The translations under genes were made by a program, and so were the position numbers. Shown piece by piece: positions 58,156-64,000 of a stretch of DNA of 64,000 nt; within the stretch, counting starts at the first letter, position 1, and each line of letters begins with the position of its first letter. Origin of the DNA: Mesorhizobium caraganae (GTDB lineage Bacteria > Pseudomonadota > Alphaproteobacteria > Rhizobiales > Rhizobiaceae); contig NZ_JAFCGY010000001.1 of NCBI RefSeq assembly GCF_016836705.1, positions 1,364,001-1,428,000 of the forward strand. The letters run 5' to 3'. The notes below the pieces were generated by a model that searched no databases, was not told where the DNA came from, and was given only the letters and a program-made list of their open reading frames with translations.

Positions 58156-58578
58156 TTACTGGCCGGCGCTCATTTCGGCTTCGGAGGCCTTCTCCGACTC
58201 GCTCTTGAACGAGCTCTCGCAATAGGGCGTGCAGGACATGGTCTGTACCGAAGCGCGCCTGTAGATACGCACCGACGACGCGTCCTGGCGCACCACCGTC
58301 ACCTGCTCGTCGATGATTGGGCTGCCCTCCTGGTCGAGGACAACCAGATTGGTGACGCCGAACCCCTTGCCCGTCAGCACGATCGTCGATGCATCCTGGA
58401 CGGAGGCGTCGGCAATCGCCGGATTGCCGACCACGATGGTGTCGGCTGGGCGTGTCAGTTTGACGATCTTGGCCTGGTTCATCGTCACTTCGATGCCGGC
58501 TCCGGCCTTGGCCGGCAGCACAATAGCCGGGACGGCGAGAAGCGCGGCAAGCAGGAATGACGATTTCATGGCGGTCAT
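58156..58578 (-). CDS. Stand-alone RcpA/CpaC N-terminal-domain protein
   Basis: A 140-residue exported protein with a signal peptide (about 1-25, ending LPAKAGA). It resembles the N-terminal domain of the secretin CpaC: its KIVKLTRPADTIVVGNPAIA and GKGFGVTNLVVLD correspond to SVVIDLPSDAYDILVANPAVA and GKAVGETNIFVFG in CpaC at 60846. It lacks the secretin part. GGAG lies seven bases before the ATG at 58578. It may be a secretin accessory or a pilot-like protein; it diverges from flp. Confidence 0.75.
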   Translation of the reverse strand: MTAMKSSFLLAALLAVPAIVLPAKAGAGIEVTMNQAKIVKLTRPADTIVVGNPAIADASVQDASTIVLTGKGFGVTNLVVLDQEGSPIIDEQVTVVRQDASSVRIYRRASVQTMSCTPYCESSFKSESEKASEAEMSAGQ

Positions 58579-58678
58579 CGAGGCGCTCCACGGCGGCAGA
58601 CTTGTTCAACGGAACATGAACGAGATTGGTGAACCAACGGTTAAGCTGGTAGCCAGGCCCGGGATATCCGCGCGCATT

Positions 58679-58708
58679 TTGCCACTGGCTAACATCACTG
58701 GCTAATAT
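58679..58708 (+). promoter_or_regulatory. Candidate promoter with a 10-base direct repeat
   Basis: TTGCCA and TAATAT are 18 bases apart. CACTGGCTAA occurs twice, at 58683-58692 and 58696-58705, 13 bases apart. It lies in the 370-base gap between the divergent RcpA-like and flp genes, and could bind a regulator on one face of the helix. Confidence 0.35.
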
Positions 58709-58787
58709 AAAGAGTGTCCCTGCCGACAGCCCTGAAGTCCCAGCTTTCGCGGCGTTTTCATGGGGCAGGCGAGCCGCTGTCCGGCGT

Positions 58788-58803
58788 TTAGTTTACGGTT
58801 AAC
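58788..58803. promoter_or_regulatory. Candidate CtrA site upstream of flp
   Basis: TTAG-N7-TTAAC fits the CtrA motif TTAA-N7-TTAAC except for one base. CtrA controls pilA in Caulobacter. It is 146 bases before the flp start. The rest of the 58579-58948 gap shows no gene. Confidence 0.35.
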
Positions 58804-58948
58804 CACGCAAGCTGTTCGACGCGCGAAAGGAATCGGTAAGGCTGTTTATTAAGCCGATTGAAAGGGCTTCTCCCTAGATTGGCAGCATCCGATCAACCAC
58901 CACAGAAGTTGACGGAAGTGCTGTAACACGTGGAGTAGGAGCTCTCGA

Positions 58949-59122
58949 ATGTCTAATCTCATCGCACGTTTCGTGAAGGACGAGTCCGGCGCGACCGCCA
59001 TCGAATACGGTCTGATCGCCGCTCTCATCGCGCTTGCCATCATGGTCGGTGCTGGTTCGCTCGGCAACGCCTTGGGTGTCAAGTTCAACAAGATCGCCGA
59101 AGCCGTGAGCGGTTCGAACTAA
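58949..59122 (+). CDS. pilA: Flp/PilA-type pilin
   Basis: A 57-residue prepilin. The short basic leader MSNLIARFVKDESG ends at the glycine processed by the prepilin peptidase, and ATAIEYGLIAALIALAIMVG is the pilin helix with the conserved glutamate-tyrosine pair. The mature part is very short, as usual for Flp pilins. It is the major subunit of the Tad pilus encoded around it. A strong terminator follows, so flp is probably transcribed alone at a high level. Confidence 0.93.
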   Translation: MSNLIARFVKDESGATAIEYGLIAALIALAIMVGAGSLGNALGVKFNKIAEAVSGSN

Positions 59123-59147
59123 TAGCGACATCCCGTCGTTGTTTCAG

Positions 59148-59180
59148 AACAAGGGCCGCTTCTGCGGCCCTTGTTTCATT
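59148..59180 (+). terminator. Intrinsic terminator of flp
   Basis: AACAAGGGCCGC (59148-59159) pairs with GCGGCCCTTGTT (59164-59175) around TTCT, 12 pairs, then TTCATT. It isolates flp from cpaA. Confidence 0.8.
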
Positions 59181-59309
59181 CTTGGGATGCGCGGGATCTG
59201 AATCCAGAGTTTGCAAGCGACATCAGGCGATTTGAGATCGCTGCCTCATCAATCGTTAATCGAACCTGTCTAGGCTGAAGCCGATACAATTTGACCAAGG
59301 CGCCACGCG

Positions 59310-59828
59310 ATGCTTGAAGCCCTGATCTTCGTCGTCTTTCCCTTCTGCATGCTCTTTGCCGCGATCTCCGACATGCTGTCGATGACGATCGCCAACCGCG
59401 TACCGGTGTTGCTGCTGGCGGTGTTTACCCTGGTTGCGCCGCTGACGGGCATGGACTGGGCAACCTATGGCTGGCATTTCGCTGCCGGCGCCCTGGTGCT
59501 GGCCGTGACGTTCGGTCTGTTTGCGCTTGGCGGCATGGGCGGCGGCGACGCCAAGCTGCTCGCCGGCACCGCCGTCTGGATGGGGTTCAACCCTCACCTT
59601 GTCGAGTACCTCGTGATCTCGACGTTCATCGGTGGCCTGCTGACGCTCGCCATCCTTCTCTATCGGAAATCGCCGCTGGCGACTTATACCAGCCACAATC
59701 CGTTCCTGCGCCATTTCGCCGACGACACGACTGGCGTTCCCTACGGCATTGCGCTCGGCATTGGCGGGCTGCTGACCTATCCGGATTCACCTTTGATGGT
59801 ATGGGCACTGGCAAGGCTGGCGACCTGA
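59310..59828 (+). CDS. cpaA: Prepilin peptidase CpaA (A24 family)
   Basis: A 172-residue inner-membrane aspartic protease with several helices. The catalytic aspartates are in FAAISDMLSMTIANR and GGMGGGDAKLLAG. It cleaves the leader of the Flp prepilin and the pseudopilins. Like other CpaA/TadV proteins it lacks the methyltransferase half of PilD. It has its own terminator, so cpaB starts a new unit. Confidence 0.92.
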   Translation: MLEALIFVVFPFCMLFAAISDMLSMTIANRVPVLLLAVFTLVAPLTGMDWATYGWHFAAGALVLAVTFGLFALGGMGGGDAKLLAGTAVWMGFNPHLVEYLVISTFIGGLLTLAILLYRKSPLATYTSHNPFLRHFADDTTGVPYGIALGIGGLLTYPDSPLMVWALARLAT

Positions 59829-59867
59829 TACAGCGATCCTCTTTGCCGCTCCGGCATCGATGAAAAG

Positions 59868-59890
59868 AGGCGGCTTGGCCGCCTTTTTGT
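59868..59890 (+). terminator. Intrinsic terminator of cpaA
   Basis: AGGCGGC pairs with GCCGCCT around TTG, followed by TTTT G TTT. It lies 40 bases after the cpaA stop. Confidence 0.75.
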
Positions 59891-60033
59891 TTGTCGCGGC
59901 GTTGGATGCATCTAATTTATGTAAACCTTAAATTAATCACGATCGTAAGCATTACATTAACCTTGTTTTGACGATTGCCGCTGCAAAGTCCGGCCTGGCT
60001 AGGTGGTTTGCCTAAAGGCGAGGGTTCGGACAG

Positions 60034-60849
60034 ATGCCAGCATCCCGACTGATCATTCTGGGCGTGGCGGTGGCTGCGGCAGGTGGTGCAGGTTACGTTG
60101 CCAAGAACATGGTGGCGGTCTCGCCGCCCCAACAGGTCGTCGTCGACGCGCCTCAGGCGCCTGCAATCGCCTTGCAGGACGTGCTCGTGCTTTCCGGCGA
60201 CGTCGCCATGGGCAGTCCGCTTGAGAACAACATCAGCTGGGAGTCCTGGCCGGCCGAAGGGATCAACGCGAATTTCATCACCCGAGCCGTCGAACCCGAC
60301 GCGCTGGACAAGCTGAAAGGCTCCGTCGCCCGCGTCGCGATGTACACCGGTGAGCCGCTGCGGCGCTCCAAGCTGATCGGCGAGGGGCAGAGCTTCATGT
60401 CGTCGATCCTGCCCAGCGGCATGCGGGCTGTCGCCACTGCGATCTCGGCCGATACGTCGGCAGGCGGCTTTATCCTGCCCAACGATTTTGTCGACGTCAT
60501 CATGACCCGCAGATCCGACACCGGAAACGCCGGCAGCGGATTCACCACAGAAACCATCCTCAAGAACATCCGGGTCCTGGCGATCGACCAGACCATCCAG
60601 GAGGACGAGGAAGGCAAGAAGACCAGGGTCGGACAGACGGCGACGCTGGAGCTCACGCCGCAGCAGGCCGAGATCATCACTGTCGCCCAGCAGATGGCCG
60701 ATCGCCTGACGCTGGCGCTGCGCTCAATCACCGACAACAAGGAAAAAGGTACGGATGAAGCCGACTACCTCGTTTCCGGCAATGGGCGGCGCGGAACGGT
60801 GCGGTTGATCAAATCGGGCGAAGTTTCCGAAGTAGGGGCAAGGAAATGA
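60034..60849 (+). CDS. cpaB: Flp pilus assembly protein CpaB
   Basis: A 271-residue protein with an N-terminal membrane anchor (about residues 5-22) and a SAF-like domain (DVLVLSGDVAMGSPLENN) continuing through a RcpC-type region (AVATAISADTSAGGFILPND, VDVIMTRR). CpaB helps the secretin form the outer-membrane gate. Its stop overlaps the cpaC ATG (ATGA). The AT-rich 59893-60033 gap upstream should hold the promoter of cpaBCDE. Confidence 0.92.
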   Translation: MPASRLIILGVAVAAAGGAGYVAKNMVAVSPPQQVVVDAPQAPAIALQDVLVLSGDVAMGSPLENNISWESWPAEGINANFITRAVEPDALDKLKGSVARVAMYTGEPLRRSKLIGEGQSFMSSILPSGMRAVATAISADTSAGGFILPNDFVDVIMTRRSDTGNAGSGFTTETILKNIRVLAIDQTIQEDEEGKKTRVGQTATLELTPQQAEIITVAQQMADRLTLALRSITDNKEKGTDEADYLVSGNGRRGTVRLIKSGEVSEVGARK

Positions 60850-62390
60850 GGTTAATCGCTAAACTGCCGGTCACCATGGCTGCGGCAATCGGCCTGCTTT
60901 TCCTCGGAGCCCATGCAAGTGGCCTCCTCGAGGCCAAAGCCGCCGGCCAGAGGGCCGGGGTCACGGCTTCGACGGCCACGCAACGCGTTAAGCTCGGCCT
61001 CAACAAATCGGTGGTCATCGACCTGCCAAGCGACGCCTACGACATTCTTGTTGCCAACCCCGCAGTCGCCGATGCGGTGACGCGCACGGCAAGGCGCATC
61101 TATCTGTTCGGCAAGGCAGTGGGCGAAACCAACATCTTCGTCTTCGGTCCCAATGGCGAGCAGATCGTCAGTCTGGATCTGGCCGTCGAACGCGACGTCG
61201 CCGGGTTGGACGACTATCTCAAGCGCTTCCTGCCGACGGCCGACATCAAGGTCGAGTTGCTGAACGACAACGTCGTCCTGACCGGCACGGTGGATACGCC
61301 GCTCGATGCCAAGCGCGCCGTCGATCTGGCAACCATCTTCGTGTCCGGCGGTGAAGCGACGACCGGCCAGTACTCGCAGACCGCGGCCGGTGGCAATGCC
61401 AATGGCGGCGTCGACATCAACAATCCGGATGCCGAACGCCGGGTCTCGAAGATCGTCAACCTGCTGCAGATCATCGGCGACGATCAGGTGACGCTGAAGG
61501 TGACCGTGGCCGAAGTCAGCCGCTCGGTGATGAAGCAGCTCGGCGTCAATATGGTCGGCAACGGCAGCATTGACGGCATTTCCTACGGTGCGCTGAGTTC
61601 GGCCAACTACGGGCTGGGCAAACCGATTTCGCAGAATTCGGGGTTGAATCTGCTGGGTGACGGGAAAGGCAATGGCCTTCAAGCCTACATCAACGCCATG
61701 GAGCAAAGCGGCGTCATGAAGACGCTTGCCGAACCGACCCTCACGGCGGTTTCGGGCGAGAAGGCAACGTTCAGGGCCGGCGGCGAATTCAATCTTATCA
61801 CCGCACGTACGAGCAACGTTTCGACCGACAACCAGACCGGCCAGGTAACCTACACCAACGAAAAGCTCGAATACGGCATAGGCCTCGAGTTCCAGCCCGT
61901 TGTGCTGTCGGCGGGCCGGATCAGCCTCAAGGTCAGGACCTCCGTGTCGGAGCCGACCATGGAAGGTGCGACCACCCTGGAGGGCGCCGCCAACTTGCCC
62001 GGCACGACGCTCCTGTCGATCCGCAAGAGGCTTGCCGACACCACCGTCGAATTGCCGTCAGGCGGCTCGATGATGATCGCCGGCCTGGTTCGCGACGACG
62101 TCCGCCAGGCAGTCTCGGGTCTGCCCGGCCTTGCCAAGATCCCGGTGCTCGGCACGTTGTTCCGCAGCCGCGATTTCGTCCGCAACGAAAGCGAGCTGGT
62201 GATCATCATCACGCCCTATCTGGCGCGGCCGGTGGCGCGCAACGACCTGGCCAAGCCGGACGACAATTTCAACGCCGCCGGCGATGGCCCGGCCATGTTC
62301 CTTGGCCGCGTCAACCGCGTCTACGGCACCATGCAGACCGACAAGCCCAACGGCCGCTACCACGGCGTTGTCGGCTTCATCTACAAGTAA
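60846..62390 (+). CDS. cpaC: Secretin CpaC (RcpA)
   Basis: A 514-residue outer-membrane secretin. A signal peptide (about 1-32, after HASGLLEAKAA) is followed by the RcpA N-terminal domain, BON-like region (VELLNDNVVLTGTVDTPLDA) and the C-terminal secretin domain (EPTLTAVSGEKATFRAGGEF, VPSGGSMMIAGL-type). It forms the pore for the Flp pilus. Its N-terminal domain has a shorter relative at 58156. It overlaps cpaB by four bases. Confidence 0.94.
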   Translation: MRLIAKLPVTMAAAIGLLFLGAHASGLLEAKAAGQRAGVTASTATQRVKLGLNKSVVIDLPSDAYDILVANPAVADAVTRTARRIYLFGKAVGETNIFVFGPNGEQIVSLDLAVERDVAGLDDYLKRFLPTADIKVELLNDNVVLTGTVDTPLDAKRAVDLATIFVSGGEATTGQYSQTAAGGNANGGVDINNPDAERRVSKIVNLLQIIGDDQVTLKVTVAEVSRSVMKQLGVNMVGNGSIDGISYGALSSANYGLGKPISQNSGLNLLGDGKGNGLQAYINAMEQSGVMKTLAEPTLTAVSGEKATFRAGGEFNLITARTSNVSTDNQTGQVTYTNEKLEYGIGLEFQPVVLSAGRISLKVRTSVSEPTMEGATTLEGAANLPGTTLLSIRKRLADTTVELPSGGSMMIAGLVRDDVRQAVSGLPGLAKIPVLGTLFRSRDFVRNESELVIIITPYLARPVARNDLAKPDDNFNAAGDGPAMFLGRVNRVYGTMQTDKPNGRYHGVVGFIYK

Positions 62391-62403
62391 GCGGGGAGCG
62401 GAC

Positions 62404-63141
62404 ATGTCTCAGTCAGCATCGAAGGCAATGGCGGTCGCCGCAACAGTGCGGTCCGGTGGTGCCCGGATCCGCCGATCGGCAATACCGATCCTGGCGATCG
62501 CGATCGCGGCCTCGCTCGCCGGTTGCGCCAAGCGCGACAGCATCACGGTTGGGGCAATCCCCGATGACTATCGCACCACGCATCCGATCGTCATTGCCGA
62601 GAAGAACCAGAAGATCGACCTTCCGGTCGGCGCCGGTGATCGCGGCATGACCGGCTCGCAACGCGACACGCTTCTGGGCTTCCTCGACGGCTACGACAAG
62701 AGCGCTGCCCCGGCGCTGACGATCGCGACCCCGATCGGCTCGGCCAACGAGGTGGCAGCGACTGCCGCGGCGCGCGATTTCGCCAGGCTGGCGATTGCCA
62801 GCGGCATCAAGCGAAACCGGATCGTCGTTACCTCCTATCAGTCAGTTTCCCCGGAAGCCTCGGCGCCTATCCGCGTCTCCTATATTTCGGTGAGAGCCCA
62901 GACCGACAAATGCGGGCGCTGGCCCGAGGACTTGTTCGAGACCTCGGAAAACAAGCACTACGCCGATTACGGCTGCTCGTCTCAGAACAACCTCGCCGCG
63001 CAGCTCGCCAATCCGGCCGATCTGCTGGGGCCAAGAAAGTCGACCGATATCGACGCCGAGAACCGCGGTGCGGTGATCGACGTCTATCGCGGTAGGGGTA
63101 TTTCGGACGAGTTCCTCGGCAATTCGGAAGTGACGTACTAG
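62404..63141 (+). CDS. cpaD: Pilus assembly lipoprotein CpaD
   Basis: A 245-residue lipoprotein. The N-terminal signal ends at the lipobox SLAGC near residue 40, giving a long leader. The rest has OmpA-like stretches (LTIATPIGSANEVAATAAARD) and the CpaD conserved region DKCGRWPEDLFE with CSSQNNLAAQLANPADLLGP, and two paired cysteines. It sits near the secretin in the outer membrane. It follows cpaC by 13 bases. Confidence 0.9.
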   Translation: MSQSASKAMAVAATVRSGGARIRRSAIPILAIAIAASLAGCAKRDSITVGAIPDDYRTTHPIVIAEKNQKIDLPVGAGDRGMTGSQRDTLLGFLDGYDKSAAPALTIATPIGSANEVAATAAARDFARLAIASGIKRNRIVVTSYQSVSPEASAPIRVSYISVRAQTDKCGRWPEDLFETSENKHYADYGCSSQNNLAAQLANPADLLGPRKSTDIDAENRGAVIDVYRGRGISDEFLGNSEVTY

Positions 63142-63189
63142 GAGCGCCAGTCCCGCGTGGAGACCGGAAAGAGAAGTCACGGAAAGAGC

Positions 63190-64000
63190 ATGACGATGAG
63201 CAATCTTGCCTACGACGCGCCCGTAGACGGCGGCGACAGCTCGCAATCAGATATTGCCGCGATGCAGGCGCTGCGGCCGGTCCCGCGTATTTCGATCCAG
63301 GCATTTTGCGAGACCGAAGGTGTCGCGCATCCGGTGGAGCGAGCCGGCGAGGATCGCCGCATGGCGAAGGCGCATCTGAAAGTGCATATGGGCGGCATCG
63401 CCACGGCGATCGAATTCTACCAGTCGGCTCCCACGCCGAACCTGATCCTGCTGGAATCGCGCAGCGAACCGAAGCAATTGCTGGAGCAGCTTGCCCAGCT
63501 TTCAGAATATTGCGATCCCTCCTCGAAAGTCGTGGTGATCGGCCACTACAACGATGTCGGGCTTTACCGCGAACTTATCCGCTTCGGTATTTCCGAATAT
63601 GTCATCGCGCCGGTGTCGATGGCCGATGTCGTCTCCGTGGTGTCGTCGATCTTCGTCGATCCGGAAGCCGAGCCGATCGGCCGCTCGCTCGCCTTCATTG
63701 GCGCCAAGGGTGGTGTCGGCTCCTCGACCATTGCCCACAATGTGGCGTGGGCGATGTCATCGCTGTTCAAGTCGGAAGTGGTCGTCGCCGATCTCGACCT
63801 GGCTTTCGGGACGGCCAACATAAATTTCGACCAGGACCCGGCGCAAGGCATCGCCGAAGCCGTGTTTTCGCCCGAACGCGTCGACGAGGTCTATCTTGAC
63901 CGGTTGCTTGCCCAGTGCGCCGAGCATCTGTCGTTGCTTGCTGCGCCCTCCACTCTGGAGCGGGTCTACGACTTCGATCCCGAGGCCTTCACACAACTCA
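63190..64000 (+). CDS. cpaE: Pilus assembly ATPase-like protein CpaE, N-terminal part (runs off the window)
   Basis: The first 270 residues of a MinD/ParA-type protein. An N-terminal receiver-like domain (NLILLESRSEPKQLLEQLAQ, RFGISEYVIAPVSMADVVSV) precedes the deviant Walker A motif FIGAKGGVGSSTIAHN and ADLDLAFGTANINFDQ. CpaE/TadZ directs the pilus machine to its site in the cell. The ATG at 63190 is chosen; one six bases later is also possible. It follows cpaD by 48 bases. The C-terminus and cpaF lie outside. Confidence 0.92.
   Translation, partial: MTMSNLAYDAPVDGGDSSQSDIAAMQALRPVPRISIQAFCETEGVAHPVERAGEDRRMAKAHLKVHMGGIATAIEFYQSAPTPNLILLESRSEPKQLLEQLAQLSEYCDPSSKVVVIGHYNDVGLYRELIRFGISEYVIAPVSMADVVSVVSSIFVDPEAEPIGRSLAFIGAKGGVGSSTIAHNVAWAMSSLFKSEVVVADLDLAFGTANINFDQDPAQGIAEAVFSPERVDEVYLDRLLAQCAEHLSLLAAPSTLERVYDFDPEAFTQL

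Overview
The window looks like a chromosomal segment of a Rhizobiales alphaproteobacterium, most likely Mesorhizobium or a close relative. The grounds are high GC coding sequence, an irr gene diverging from fabA-fabB-fabI, a praR/phrR-type regulator next to metK, the rpsT-dnaA-dnaN-recF block, and many short palindromic intergenic repeats of rhizobial type. The genus is inferred from gene content and order; no search was run. I see no rRNA or tRNA gene, CRISPR array, prophage or insertion sequence.

Layout. 1-3190 (minus): two lipoprotein adaptors and a truncated RND pump, resembling TriABC. 3446-5992: gabT converging with a FAD-dependent ferredoxin reductase. 6215-12395: the most distinctive block, an iron gene cluster (imelysin, bacterioferritin-associated ferredoxin, bacterioferritin, DUF1111 di-haem protein, second imelysin-like protein, DUF1513 protein) behind a perfect 21-bp palindrome matching the Irr-binding iron control element. 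The irr gene lies at 41449. 12503-20868: tsaB-rimI-plsC-miaB-phoH-ybeY-corC-VOC-lnt. 21006-23617: praR-like regulator, metK with a terminator-like leader hairpin, trmB.

24204-35403: the translation and RNA-metabolism run rimP-nusA-ylxR/L7Ae-infB-rbfA-truB-corA-rpsO-pnp, with a promoter followed closely by a terminator-like hairpin before rimP, and a strong UUCG-capped hairpin before pnp. 35494-38092: rsmC-like methyltransferase and an EAL protein with a degenerate GGDEF site. 38398-42251: fabI, fabB, fabA (minus), irr and a DUF4260 gene (plus). 42273-46910: SH3 protein, D-2-hydroxyacid dehydrogenase, two-subunit aconitase X, GNAT enzyme and a MoeB-like enzyme without its zinc cysteines. 46942-55586 (minus): deoB, mutM, enoyl-CoA hydratase, rpsT, dnaA, dnaN, recF. 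55763-56719: an orphan PhnD-like binding protein. 56728-64000: a Flp/Tad pilus locus (TadE/TadG-like proteins, a stand-alone RcpA N-terminal-domain protein, flp pilin, cpaA-cpaB-cpaC-cpaD and the start of cpaE).

Most genes are ordinary chromosomal genes. The best candidates for new biology are the ICE-controlled imelysin/ferritin/di-haem operon, the leader structures of rimP and metK, and a group of palindromic repeats that share one core while their stems change in a compensatory way.
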